Positions 1 through 8,724 of a stretch of DNA of 64,000 nucleotides are shown here, in pieces. The stretch spans positions 62,001-126,000 of the forward strand of contig CALSPD010000018.1 of the NCBI GenBank assembly GCA_943788145.1. The letters are read 5' to 3'. Origin of the DNA: an uncultured Flavobacteriales bacterium. GTDB lineage: Bacteria; Bacteroidota; Bacteroidia; Flavobacteriales_G; Salibacteraceae. The first letter of the stretch is position 1. Every line of letters begins with the position of its first letter. The notes under the pieces were generated by a model. That model did not search any database. It worked only from the letters and a program-made list of their open reading frames with translations, and was not told where the DNA came from. The translations under genes were made by a program, and so were the position numbers.

Positions 1-312
1 TGTCTCCTAAGGCTTGTCTTTAAGTCTTGACTACTCGTTCGGGGTTCTCTTCGCCGTATGCGGTGAAGTACGCCTTGATATTGGCCTCGTCTTGGGCCAG
101 AGCTCAACATGCTTAAGGAGTTCTCAGCTCTTCCTGTGGCGTGACTTTTTCTTCAGATGGTTGCATCACTCTCATTTATCCGATTTTGGCGGACCGCATT
201 CGATTACAGGTGGCATGAGAAGAACGCCAATGAGTAGTGATAGAAATAACGAAGAATTGATCGAATGAAGGCTTTATTCAGTGGCTGCATTGGGCGTTAC
301 CTTTCGCGTGCA
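1..312. other. Unassigned sequence at window start, no clean gene
   Basis: No continuous reading frame with a recognisable family is present. The plus strand has an open stretch at 14-268, but its translation matches nothing I know. Because the next gene on this strand is broken by several single-base shifts, this stretch is probably the damaged 3' end of an upstream gene. Genes next to CpsB-type phosphatases are often polysaccharide or tyrosine-kinase genes, but nothing here proves that. Confidence 0.3.
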
Positions 313-1079
313 ATGTTCGGAAAGTTAGCTAACATATTTCGGTCGAAGGAACGATTGGTCATGCACGAGCCTATGATCTTTGCTTCAGACCTCAAGGTCG
401 ATGTGCATTCTCACTTTATTCCCGGGATTGACGATGGTGCGGATACCATCGAAGACAAGTGTCGCACTGGCCATGATATGCCGGGATGAAAGAGCTCGGT
501 TACTCTAAGAAAGTGATCACGACGCCTCATGTGATGAGTGATTACTATAAGAACACTCCTGATATCATCAATAGAGGCTGTGACGAGCTTAGAGAAACTT
601 TGGTTAAAGAAGGAATTGATATCGACATTGAATGTGCGGCCGAATATTATTTAGACGCTGAGTTAGCATCGAAAATTAAAAAGAAGGAACTCTTAACCTT
701 TGGCGACAATTATGTATTGTTTGAATTGCCTTTTATCGGCGAGCCAGCCAAACTTTGCCAGTGTCGGTCATATTTGAAATGCAGCTGGCTGGTTATACCA
801 ACCGGTGCTGGCGCATCCAGAGCGATATGCTTTTTGGCATCTTCGATATCTCGAAAAGTATCAGGGTGTTGCCGACAAAGGCGTGCTGCTGCAGTTGAAT
901 ATGAACTCCTTGACCGGCCACTACTCACCAGCAGGTGAAGAAGGTGGCTCGAAGGTTGATAGAGTACAGAAATGATCTCATTTCCCTGGTCGGGTCCGAT
1001 TGCCACCATGTGCGGCACATTCGATCTGATGAACCACGCTGCTCGCGTCGCACTGCTTCGTTGCATGCAACTTAGCTAA
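313..1079 (+). pseudogene. CpsB/YwqE-family tyrosine-protein phosphatase, frame broken at several points
   Basis: Fragments in all three frames assemble into one PHP-fold phosphatase of about 255 residues: an N-terminal metal motif VDVHSHFIPGIDDGA, then ITTPHVM, AAEYYLD, LAHPERYAFWH and GSDCHHVRH near the end. These His and Asp residues are the metal ligands of the CpsB/CapC/YwqE family, which dephosphorylates capsule or exopolysaccharide tyrosine kinases. The ATG at 313 gives an N terminus like other Bacteroidota members (MFGKLANIFRSK). At least five one-base shifts are needed, for example near 456, 484, 770 and 800, mostly extra bases. The 3' end overlaps the convergent fabD stop by 8 bp. 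The conserved motifs are undamaged, so I suspect sequencing error rather than decay. Confidence 0.75.
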
Positions 1080-1986
1080 ATTCAGGCCAGTTGTTGAACA
1101 ACGCTACGCTGTAGGCCTGATCTACTTCTGCTTCTCGGTGTATTTTCTTAATCAATCCTGAAAGCACTTTTCCAGGGCCTACTTCCGTAAAGTGAGTGGC
1201 TCCGTCATCCACCATCGATTGAACCGATTGCGTCCATCTTACCGGTGCCGTGAGCTGGGCGATTAAGTTTTCCTTGATGATCATTGGATCTGAAACCGCA
1301 CTAGCGGGAACGTTTTGATATATCGGGCAAGAAGGTGTAGCGAAATCAGTCGATTCAATTGCCGCCTGGAGCTCCGCGCGCGCAGGTTCCATCAAGGGAC
1401 TATGAAATGCGCCTCCGACCGGAAGCGGTAGCGCACGTTTTGCGCCTAGTCCCTTCATTAATATGCATGCCTTTTCAATGCCTTCATTAGAACCACTAAT
1501 AACGAGTTGACCGGGGCAATTGTAATTGGCCGCAACCACAACATCATCTATTTGAGTGCAAGCATCTTCCACAATGTGATCTTCCAACCCTAAAATAGCA
1601 GCCATCGTACTCGGGTTCTGTTCACAGGCGTTCTGCATAGCCAGCGCTCTTTTGTATACAAGTTTGAGCCCGTCCTCAAAGGTCAACGTATTATTTGCGA
1701 CCAATGCCGAAAGCTCTCCCAAGCTGTGTCCAGCTACCATATCGGGAGAGAATCCAGGAATGGTTTTAGAGAGGATTACAGAATGTAGAAAAACAGCGGG
1801 TTGTGTCACCTTCGTTTGTTTCAAATCATCTGGAGAACCTTCAAACATGGTTTTCGTGATTTCGAATCCAAGAATTTCATTTGCGCGATCAAACAATGGT
1901 TTAGCGATTTCATTTGATTGATAAATGTCGCTTCCCATGCCCGGGAATTGTGCGCCTTGTCCAGGAAATACGTATGCCTTTTTCAT
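1072..1986 (-). CDS. fabD: Malonyl-CoA:ACP transacylase FabD
   Basis: This 304-residue cytosolic enzyme moves malonyl from CoA to acyl carrier protein to start each round of fatty acid elongation. The sequence shows the N-terminal FPGQGAQ motif, the nucleophile Ser88 in GHSLGE, and the catalytic His195 in GGAFHSPLM. Length is normal for the family. The start lies 2 bp after the folE stop, so it is the last gene of the pterin synthase-folE-fabD operon. There is no obvious pathway link between pterin and fatty acid synthesis; the grouping is probably for shared expression. Confidence 0.96.
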   Translation of the reverse strand: MKKAYVFPGQGAQFPGMGSDIYQSNEIAKPLFDRANEILGFEITKTMFEGSPDDLKQTKVTQPAVFLHSVILSKTIPGFSPDMVAGHSLGELSALVANNTLTFEDGLKLVYKRALAMQNACEQNPSTMAAILGLEDHIVEDACTQIDDVVVAANYNCPGQLVISGSNEGIEKACILMKGLGAKRALPLPVGGAFHSPLMEPARAELQAAIESTDFATPSCPIYQNVPASAVSDPMIIKENLIAQLTAPVRWTQSVQSMVDDGATHFTEVGPGKVLSGLIKKIHREAEVDQAYSVALFNNWPEFS

Positions 1987-1988
1987 TC

Positions 1989-2609
1989 TTAACTTAATTG
2001 TGCTGAAATTAAACTGATAAATTCTTTTCGAGTTGCATCCTTTAAGAACTCGCCGGTAAACGCCGAAGTGGTCGTGGCAGAATTTTGCTTCTGAACTCCT
2101 CTAATCTGCATACACATATGTTTGGCCTCAATCACGACGGCCACTCCTGCAGGTTCGAGTGTAGATTGGATGCAATCTTTTATTTGTTGTGTGAGTCTCT
2201 CCTGAACTTGAAGCCGTCGCGCAAATACATCAACCACACGAGGAATTTTACTCAGTCCAACAATTTTCCCATTTGGGATATAGGCTACATGCGCCTTGCC
2301 AAAGAAGGGTAGAATATGATGTTCGCATAAAGAATAGAGCTCTATGTTTTTTACAATCACCATTTGCTGGTGTTCCTCCTCAAAAAGTGCGGAATTGAGA
2401 ATGTCTGCACCGTTTTGCTCATATCCTTGCGTCAGAAATTGCATGGCTTTAGCAGCACGTTCCGGGGTCTTCAATAATCCTTCCCTTGAGGTGTCTTCTC
2501 CACAGCGTTCAATAATATGCTTGTAGTGATTGGAAAGCGCTTCTATGTTCTCAGAGTTGTAGCTGTCCTTTCGCTCAAAACCCTTATCAGCATCAAGGTA
2601 TTCATCCAT
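1989..2609 (-). CDS. folE: GTP cyclohydrolase I FolE
   Basis: This enzyme converts GTP to 7,8-dihydroneopterin triphosphate, the entry step to folate, biopterin and queuosine. The 206-residue protein has the zinc-binding [19 protein letters not shown] region, the [20 protein letters not shown] segment and the CMQIRGVQ motif with the third zinc-binding Cys. The start codon lies inside the end of the upstream pterin synthase gene (8-bp overlap), which implies translational coupling. The paired product is the substrate of that neighbour. Confidence 0.96.
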   Translation of the reverse strand: MDEYLDADKGFERKDSYNSENIEALSNHYKHIIERCGEDTSREGLLKTPERAAKAMQFLTQGYEQNGADILNSALFEEEHQQMVIVKNIELYSLCEHHILPFFGKAHVAYIPNGKIVGLSKIPRVVDVFARRLQVQERLTQQIKDCIQSTLEPAGVAVVIEAKHMCMQIRGVQKQNSATTTSAFTGEFLKDATRKEFISLISAQLS

Positions 2610-3021
2610 AATACTCTACGTAATTGTTTTCGGTTTCCTGAAGTTTTACGCAATGAAGCGTCGCGCCATTGGAGGCAATGTTTGGCTCTAATTCATCCCA
2701 TATGGCGATGCAAATGTTCTCGGTGGAAGTCATAATGCCCTTCATGAATCCTGTGTCGAGATTTAAATTCTTGTGGTCGGTATGGGTGATGATCTTATCC
2801 TTTATTATTTCGCCAAGAATCTTTAGATCCATCACAAAACCAGTCTCCGGCGAAACTTCGCTCTTCACAGTAACGAATAGTTGATAGTTGTGACCATGCC
2901 AGTTTGGATTGGCACACTTTCCGAAGACGGCTTCATTTTTTTCTTCACTCCACTCTTCCCTACTGAGCTTGTGTGCGGCAGAGAATCTTTCCCTTCTTGT
3001 TATGTATACGAGCTTTGACAT
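2602..3021 (-). CDS. 6-pyruvoyl-tetrahydropterin synthase-like enzyme (PTPS-II type motif)
   Basis: A 139-residue member of the QueD/PTPS family, which acts on the FolE product dihydroneopterin triphosphate. The zinc ligands are His17, His42 and His44; the likely catalytic triad is Cys36, Asp82 and His83. The spacing Cys-x5-His-Gly-His and the FGKCANPN segment resemble eukaryotic biopterin-type PTPS more than E. coli QueD, which has Cys-x3-HGH. The ATG at 3021 gives the usual N terminus; upstream in-frame codons run into the divergent promoter region. Its 3' end overlaps folE by 8 bp. It could serve queuosine, biopterin or another pterin; the motif favours 6-pyruvoyl-tetrahydropterin formation, which is an inference. 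Confidence 0.88.
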   Translation of the reverse strand: MSKLVYITRRERFSAAHKLSREEWSEEKNEAVFGKCANPNWHGHNYQLFVTVKSEVSPETGFVMDLKILGEIIKDKIITHTDHKNLNLDTGFMKGIMTSTENICIAIWDELEPNIASNGATLHCVKLQETENNYVEYYG

Positions 3022-3037
3022 AATCAAAATTAAGGTG

Positions 3038-3045
3038 CGAAGATA
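3038..3045 (-). promoter_or_regulatory. Probable -7 box of the pterin synthase-folE-fabD operon
   Basis: Minus-strand TATCTTCG lies 16 bp upstream of the ATG at 3021 and fits the Bacteroidota TAnnTTTG box except for one base. No convincing TTG lies at the -33 position. Confidence 0.4.
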
Positions 3046-3064
3046 GCGAGCATTCAACATTAAA

Positions 3065-3072
3065 TACCTTTG
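3065..3072 (+). promoter_or_regulatory. Probable -7 box of hldD
   Basis: TACCTTTG matches the TAnnTTTG box exactly and ends 18 bp before the hldD ATG. The -33 TTG is not clear. The upstream in-frame TTG at 3070 lies inside this box, so it cannot be the start of translation. Confidence 0.5.
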
Positions 3073-3090
3073 CGGAAAATCACATTTAAA

Positions 3091-4047
3091 ATGATTGTAA
3101 TTACTGGGGCTGCAGGGTTCATTGGAAGTTGTGTGGCGCGTCATTTTTCGAGTTTGATAGATTCTAAAATCGTCTTAGTGGACGATTTTTCAATCAATGC
3201 CAAGATTCCCAATCAGGTTGGGTTAGAAGATCATGAGAAAATTGAGCGAGGCCAGTTCTTTGATTGGGTGAAGGATGAACAGATTGACTCAATCATTCAC
3301 CTGGGCGCGCGCACCGATACGACAGAGGTAGACTATGAAATATTTGAAGAGTTAAATCTTGAGTACTCTAAAGCAATTTGGAGGCTGTGTCAGGACCGGA
3401 ATATTCCTTTGATTTATGCCTCATCTGCGGCAACATATGGCGGTGGTGAATTTGGGTATGATGATGACCACGCTATTGTTGAGAAGCTAAAACCGCTAAA
3501 TGCATACGGGGTTTCTAAAAATGAATTCGATAAGTGGGTTTTGCAACGTTCAGACGATCTGACCTGGTTCGGATTAAAGTTTTTTAATGTCTATGGTCCG
3601 AATGAATATCACAAAGGCCGAATGGCGAGTGTTGTTTTTCATGCTTTCAATCAAATTCAAAGCAATGGCAGCTTAAAGCTCTTTCGATCGCACAATGAGA
3701 AGTATAGGGATGGTGAGCAGCTACGAGACTTCATCTATGTTAAGGATCTTTGCCGGGTAATATTCTTTTTATGGAAGAACTTGCCGGCGTCCGGATTGTA
3801 CAATCTTGGCACAGGCACGGCGCGTACCTTTTTGGATCTTGCAAATTCTACGTTCAAGGCCTTAGATTTAGACCCGAAAATCAGCTTTATAGATACGCCG
3901 GCCGACATCAGAGATAACTATCAATACTATACCGAGGCAAATATGAATAAGCTAATAAATGCTGGGTTTGCAGAGCAGTTTACGCCGCTCGAGGATGGAG
4001 TCAAGGATTATGTCCAGAACTACCTTTTAAAGAAGAAGGGCTTTTAG
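3091..4047 (+). CDS. hldD: ADP-glyceromanno-heptose 6-epimerase HldD
   Basis: A 318-residue short-chain dehydrogenase-type epimerase that makes ADP-L-glycero-D-manno-heptose for lipopolysaccharide inner core. The N terminus has the NAD(P)-binding GAAGFIGS motif; the catalytic Ser-Tyr-Lys set is in SSAATYGGG and NAYGVSKNEFD. FFNVYGPNEYHKGRMAS and YRDGEQLRDFIYVKD are specific to HldD rather than other sugar epimerases. The start at 3091 is chosen because the 5' in-frame codons overlap a -7 promoter box. It converges on the MerR gene with a 4-bp overlap. No other heptose gene is in the window. Confidence 0.9.
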   Translation: MIVITGAAGFIGSCVARHFSSLIDSKIVLVDDFSINAKIPNQVGLEDHEKIERGQFFDWVKDEQIDSIIHLGARTDTTEVDYEIFEELNLEYSKAIWRLCQDRNIPLIYASSAATYGGGEFGYDDDHAIVEKLKPLNAYGVSKNEFDKWVLQRSDDLTWFGLKFFNVYGPNEYHKGRMASVVFHAFNQIQSNGSLKLFRSHNEKYRDGEQLRDFIYVKDLCRVIFFLWKNLPASGLYNLGTGTARTFLDLANSTFKALDLDPKISFIDTPADIRDNYQYYTEANMNKLINAGFAEQFTPLEDGVKDYVQNYLLKKKGF

Positions 4048-4379
4048 AGACTGTGTTTGAGCTCGAGAAGCATGTTTTTTACGCTTCCCAACCGTTCAAT
4101 TAGCTCAGCCTTGCTTTCAAGATCGTCTGTACCTTCCTTAAGCTTCTTTTTTGCACCCTCCAATGTGAATCCGCGCTCTTTAACTAAGTAATGAATCAAC
4201 TTAAGATTCTTGACATCCTTCTCCTTATAAATTCGATTTCCTTTCTTGTTTTTGGATGGACGAATTACGTCGAATTCTTTTTCCCAAAATCGAAGTAGAG
4301 AAGGGTTTACACTAAGAAGTTCAGAGACTTCTCCAATTGAATAATACAGCTTAAAAGATTCTTTCTCTTTGTAGGGCAT
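4044..4379 (-). CDS. MerR family transcriptional regulator
   Basis: A 111-residue protein with an N-terminal winged helix of the MerR type: YYSIGEVSELLSVNPSLLRFWEKEF is followed by the wing (KNKKGNRIYKEKDV) and a second helical part. The C-terminal third is a short charged helix with no recognisable ligand domain or metal-binding cysteines, so the signal is unknown. Small MerR proteins of this form are common next to M23 peptidase genes in Bacteroidota. It lies 14 bp downstream of the M23 peptidase gene and is probably cotranscribed. Confidence 0.85.
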   Translation of the reverse strand: MPYKEKESFKLYYSIGEVSELLSVNPSLLRFWEKEFDVIRPSKNKKGNRIYKEKDVKNLKLIHYLVKERGFTLEGAKKKLKEGTDDLESKAELIERLGSVKNMLLELKHSL

Positions 4380-4393
4380 GTGACAAATATAGT

Positions 4394-5368
4394 CTAGTCG
4401 AAAGACTGATTCTCCTGTGATGACAATTGAATCATCATATCGTACTCTTCTGGAGAAAGGTCGTTGAAGTAAAAGTTAACTGGATTGACTTTGTGGCCGT
4501 TCTTCGTCACTTCGTAGTGCAAATGGGGTGCGCTGCTAAGTCCAGTGTTTCCCACCAAGCCTATGACTTCACCTCGGTTTATTTCTTGACCCTGCTTTAC
4601 GTTAATCTTACTCATATGCGCATACAGAGTCTTATACCCATATCCATGGTCGATTATCACGTGATATCCATAGCCGCTTCGAGATTTTTCCAACTCAACA
4701 ACTTTCCCTTTTCCTGTGCAATAGATATCAGTGCCGACAGGGGCTGTAAAGTCATTACCCCAGTGAAATCGAACAGTTTTGTAGATAGGGTGAACGCGTT
4801 TGCCAAAACCTGAAGACATGCGCTTGAGATCTTTGTTTGAAATGGGTTGCACGGCCGGAATGGATGCCAGCATATCCTCCTTTTGCTTTGCCAGTTCTAT
4901 AACTTCATCAAAAGACTTTGACTGAATATAGAGTTGCTTAGCTAGACGATCTAATTTCTTTGATGTTTCGATAACAACCTCGGACTCATCCCTGAATCGC
5001 TCTAGATTCTTGTATCTGTTAACTCCTCCAATTCCTGCCTTTCGAATGTTGTCGGGTATTGGTTCAGCTTCGAAAATTGTTCGATAGATATTATCATCGC
5101 GATTCTCTAAATCAGCTAATATGGTGCTCATTTGATCGAGTCGATTGCTCATCAAATCATATTGAATCAATAATTCTTCTTTATCATTTTGCAATTGACG
5201 CTCTTGTGGAGAATCATAAACGATATTGAAGACAAGATAAATTCCGACCCCTGAAACAATGGATGCTAGGGCATACCAAGATGCCTGGGCCATACGTTTC
5301 CAAGGATTCTTTCGAATCTTTTCGTAGCTGAGAGTGTTCTCGTTGTATTGGTACTTTACCTTTGCCAA
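4394..5368 (-). CDS. Membrane-anchored M23 family metallopeptidase
   Basis: A 324-residue protein with a short basic N terminus, one transmembrane segment at about residues 25-45, a coiled-coil stretch at about 55-150 and a C-terminal LytM/M23 domain. Zinc ligands are visible in RVHPIYKTVRFHWGNDF and HLHYEV. The family cuts peptidoglycan crosslinks and takes part in envelope growth or division. I chose the TTG at 5368 because it gives the family's normal start (AKVKYQYNENTLSYEKI); the longer frame to 5473 would overlap the divergent alaS gene. It sits in the periplasm, anchored in the inner membrane. Confidence 0.88.
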   Translation of the reverse strand: MAKVKYQYNENTLSYEKIRKNPWKRMAQASWYALASIVSGVGIYLVFNIVYDSPQERQLQNDKEELLIQYDLMSNRLDQMSTILADLENRDDNIYRTIFEAEPIPDNIRKAGIGGVNRYKNLERFRDESEVVIETSKKLDRLAKQLYIQSKSFDEVIELAKQKEDMLASIPAVQPISNKDLKRMSSGFGKRVHPIYKTVRFHWGNDFTAPVGTDIYCTGKGKVVELEKSRSGYGYHVIIDHGYGYKTLYAHMSKINVKQGQEINRGEVIGLVGNTGLSSAPHLHYEVTKNGHKVNPVNFYFNDLSPEEYDMMIQLSSQENQSFD

Positions 5369-5460
5369 CCTATTTATCTTTGCATTTGGAAGCGCGAAAA
5401 TAGGACAACTACTACTTTCGCTGTCTTTTTTGTACTTCCATTCAATCATTTTAACATAGT

Positions 5461-8082
5461 ATGCACTGGACAACCGACAGGATTCGAGGCACTTTCCTTG
5501 AGTTTTTTAGCAGCAAGGCTCATGATATTGTAGCCTCTGATCCGATTGTTATTAAGAATGATCCAACCCTAATGTTTACCAACGCTGGAATGAACCAGTT
5601 CAAGGGGGTTTTCGTGGGTAATGAGATTGCCAAATCTAGACGTGTCTGCGATAGTCAAAAATGCTTGCGAGTTTCTGGTAAACACAACGACTTGGAAGAA
5701 GTAGGAAGAGACCATTACCACCACACCATGTTTGAAATGTTGGGGAATTGGTCGTTTGGAGATTACTTTAAGAAGGACGCAATCAATTGGGCCTGGGAAT
5801 TACTCACCGAGGTTTATGGTCTGGATAAAGACCGTCTGTACGTATCGATTTTTGAAGGAGATGAATCACTGAAATTGGGGCTGGATGAAGAGGCGAGAGA
5901 ATTGTGGTTGCAGCATGTTGCCGCTGACCGAATTCTAGAATTTGACCGAAAAGATAATTTCTGGGAGATGGGTGAAACAGGTCCGTGCGGTCCTTGTTCC
6001 GAGATTCACTACGATATGAGACCTGCAGCGGATCGGGCCAAAAAGGGGGGCGCGCAATTGGTAAATGCAGACCACCCAGAAGTCATTGAAATCTGGAACC
6101 TTGTGTTTATGCAATATAACAGCCTCGAGAATGGGGGCTTGGAGCCATTAAAGGAAAAGCATATTGACACAGGTATGGGACTGGAAAGGCTCTCTCGCAT
6201 ACTACAAGGAAAGTCATCAAACTATGACATCGATTTATTTAAAGCCTTAATTAAAAAGACTGAAGAATTGTGTGGCTTGCAATACAATGCTTCGCCATCC
6301 TTCAAGGATATTGCGTTTCGAGTGATTGCAGACCACGTAAGGGCCGTTTCGTTTTGTATTGCAGATGGACAGCTTCCTGCGAGCAATGGCGCAGGTTATG
6401 TCGTTAGACGGGTATTGAGGCGTGCAGTAAGATATGGTTATAGTCAACTAGGTATTGCCGAACCCTTTTTATATCGGGTTTCAGAAGCGTTAGCAGAGGT
6501 GATGGGAGATCAATATCCTGAGTTAGTGTTGAATAAAGATTTGGTAATCAAGGTGATTCAAGAAGAAGAAAAGTCATTTCTTTCCACTTTAGCCAAAGGA
6601 TTGGAGCGGATTTCGACCTATATATCAGAGAATCCAGCAACGGACATTTCAGGACAATTTGCGTTTGAATTATATGATACATATGGTTTCCCTATCGATT
6701 TAACGGATTTGATTGCGGATGAACATAACCTAAAGGTTGATCATGATGAATTTCAAACTTCATTAGAAGAGCAAAAGGCCCGGTCAAGGTCTGCAACCAA
6801 AGTAGAATTTGGTGATTGGATTATTTTGAGTGAAGGTCCGAATTCAAATTTTTTAGGTTATGAACGTTTGAATTGTACATCACAAGTTGCTAAATATCGA
6901 AAGGTCAAGTCTAAGGGAAAGGATGTAGTTCAGTTGGTCTTGGAAGAAACTCCGTTTTATGCGGAAAGTGGAGGTCAAGTAGGGGACGTTGGCGTCTTGA
7001 CTTTCGGGGCTGAAAGCATTAAAGTGCTGGATACCAAGAAGGAAAATGGTGAAATCATCCATTTTGTAAACAAATTGCCAGGCAATATTGATGGAGCTGT
7101 TGTCGCTCAAGTAGATGAGGCTAATAGACACGATATTGAGAGAAATCATTCTGCCACGCATTTGTTGCATTTTGCTCTAAGAGATGAATTAGGGAAACAC
7201 GTGGAGCAAAAAGGTTCCCTGGTTGAAGGAGGTCGATTGCGATTTGATTTTTCTCACTTTGAGAAAATTGATGAATCCAAAATCGAACGTATTGAAAAGA
7301 AGGTCAAGTCGCTTATTCAATCGGGAATAAGAAGTGAAATTCTGAAAGACGTTCCGATTAATTCGGCCAAGGAAATGGGCGCAATGGCATTGTTTGGTGA
7401 AAAGTATGGTGATTTCGTACGTGTGGTCAAATTTGGTGACTCTGTAGAATTATGCGGTGGCACTCATGTCGGTGATGCGAGTGACATAGGCGGATTTAAG
7501 CTTTTACATGAGTCCAGCATTGCAAGTGGAGTTCGAAGGATTGAAGCTATATCAGGTAGAGAATACGAAGCATATGTTTCAGAGCGATTGACGATATTGG
7601 AAAATGTCTCCATTGCACTGGGGAAGCCGATAAATATTTCCCAAGCCATAGAAAAAATGGTGGAAGAGGTTAAGAGTCAGGCTAGGCTTATCGAGTCATT
7701 CCGTGTTAAAGAAAAGCAACAATTAATGAATCGCCTAGAGTCGCAAATGTCCAAATGTGACGGGTTTGAAATAATTAAACCGGAGCCCCTATCGATCGAT
7801 TCTAAAACCTTGAAGGATATTGCATTTCAGCTGACTCAAAAGCATGGTTCGCTGATCGTTATTGCTGGTACCACTGAGGAGGATAAAGTTTCGGTAGTTG
7901 TTGCTATTAGTAAGAACCTTGCGACTCAACGGGAATTAAATGCTGCATTAATCATTAAATCAATCGCATCAGATATTGAAGGCGGTGGTGGTGGCCAACA
8001 ATTTCTAGCAATGGCAGGTGGATCCAATAAAAAAGGGCTCCAAAGAGCCCTTAATAATGCTGAAGCTATAGTTATGTCTTAA
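5461..8082 (+). CDS. alaS: Alanyl-tRNA synthetase
   Basis: This 873-residue cytosolic enzyme charges tRNA-Ala and clears mischarged Ser or Gly. In order it shows the class II catalytic core (FTNAGMNQFKGVF, then HHTMFEMLGNWSFGDYFK), the tRNA-binding domain, the editing domain with HSATHLLHFAL and CGGTHVGD zinc ligands, and the C-terminal DHHA1 oligomerisation domain ending in the Gly-rich EGGGGGQ motif. Length is normal. It is divergent from the M23 gene and ends 4 bp inside the convergent membrane-protein gene. Confidence 0.97.
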   Translation: MHWTTDRIRGTFLEFFSSKAHDIVASDPIVIKNDPTLMFTNAGMNQFKGVFVGNEIAKSRRVCDSQKCLRVSGKHNDLEEVGRDHYHHTMFEMLGNWSFGDYFKKDAINWAWELLTEVYGLDKDRLYVSIFEGDESLKLGLDEEARELWLQHVAADRILEFDRKDNFWEMGETGPCGPCSEIHYDMRPAADRAKKGGAQLVNADHPEVIEIWNLVFMQYNSLENGGLEPLKEKHIDTGMGLERLSRILQGKSSNYDIDLFKALIKKTEELCGLQYNASPSFKDIAFRVIADHVRAVSFCIADGQLPASNGAGYVVRRVLRRAVRYGYSQLGIAEPFLYRVSEALAEVMGDQYPELVLNKDLVIKVIQEEEKSFLSTLAKGLERISTYISENPATDISGQFAFELYDTYGFPIDLTDLIADEHNLKVDHDEFQTSLEEQKARSRSATKVEFGDWIILSEGPNSNFLGYERLNCTSQVAKYRKVKSKGKDVVQLVLEETPFYAESGGQVGDVGVLTFGAESIKVLDTKKENGEIIHFVNKLPGNIDGAVVAQVDEANRHDIERNHSATHLLHFALRDELGKHVEQKGSLVEGGRLRFDFSHFEKIDESKIERIEKKVKSLIQSGIRSEILKDVPINSAKEMGAMALFGEKYGDFVRVVKFGDSVELCGGTHVGDASDIGGFKLLHESSIASGVRRIEAISGREYEAYVSERLTILENVSIALGKPINISQAIEKMVEEVKSQARLIESFRVKEKQQLMNRLESQMSKCDGFEIIKPEPLSIDSKTLKDIAFQLTQKHGSLIVIAGTTEEDKVSVVVAISKNLATQRELNAALIIKSIASDIEGGGGGQQFLAMAGGSNKKGLQRALNNAEAIVMS

Positions 8083-8576
8083 GCTAGCTGCCCTTCAACT
8101 GTGCTTGCTTCTTTATCACTTTTTTGATTGTAAACAGGGCCCTTGTATTTTTCGTTGTAGGATAAGCCTAGATGAAGGACATAGAATCCGTTAAAAGTTA
8201 CACATAGCGCATAATCAAGGAGTTTGTAATGTCCGAAACTCTGGCAAAGCTCAATGTAAACTTTTATCATGAAATAAGCCCAAGGGATAAACAATAGAGC
8301 CGCGGCTCCATATTGCAGGGCTGGATTTTCTAAAAAAAGAAGTGCTAATGCAATTAACGGTGGTGGAAGAATCACAAAGAGACTATGACTGGCTGGTCGT
8401 CCCATTATTTTCAGGAACGTTATTACGTTTTTGACTGGAATCACGCAATCAATTCCAGGTAATCCACATTTATCGTATAGCGACCATTGGGCTAAAATCC
8501 CAACAAATGCTAAGCATGCTAATGGAACCAATACACCTATTCCAAATTTGCTCGCAACCTCTATTATAGCTTCCAT
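8079..8576 (-). CDS. Small multi-pass membrane protein, DUF5684-like
   Basis: A 165-residue protein with about four hydrophobic segments, roughly at residues 12-32, 60-82, 85-105 and 120-140. The pattern of CGLPGIDCVIPVKNV, then KIMGRP, then IELCQSFGH resembles the DUF5684 family of small inner membrane proteins of unknown role, sometimes found beside signal peptidase I. I cannot assign a reaction. It is isolated on its strand and converges on alaS with a 4-bp overlap. Confidence 0.6.
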   Translation of the reverse strand: MEAIIEVASKFGIGVLVPLACLAFVGILAQWSLYDKCGLPGIDCVIPVKNVITFLKIMGRPASHSLFVILPPPLIALALLFLENPALQYGAAALLFIPWAYFMIKVYIELCQSFGHYKLLDYALCVTFNGFYVLHLGLSYNEKYKGPVYNQKSDKEASTVEGQLA

Positions 8577-8672
8577 AGTTTGATTTATTTACGCTAATGT
8601 ACGATTTATTTGATTCAAATGCGAGTTGGTCGACAAAAATAGACGCTACATCGAAAATACAATTTTGAACAT

Positions 8673-8706
8673 AAAAAAAGGGCGGACTCATTGAGTCCGC
8701 CCTTTT
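8673..8706 (-). terminator. Intrinsic terminator of surface protein A1
   Basis: A perfect 15-bp inverted repeat (8676-8690 and 8692-8706) with a one-base centre and a run of T on the minus strand lies just after the A1 stop. The core is GGGCGGACTCA. It shares structure and compensatory base changes with the A2 hairpin. Confidence 0.9.
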
Positions 8707-8724
8707 ACAATAAGTGAGCTTTAC

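Noticed and set aside
710..1066. Open frame of 118 codons on the minus strand
   Set aside because: It is the antisense of the CpsB-type phosphatase, whose motifs (LAHPERYAFWH, GSDCHHVRH) are read on the plus strand.
3070..3090. TTG start for hldD at 3070
   Set aside because: It lies within the TACCTTTG promoter box, so it would not be on the transcript.
5369..5473. Longer N terminus for the M23 peptidase
   Set aside because: It would overlap alaS and adds sequence unlike the family; the TTG at 5368 gives the family start.
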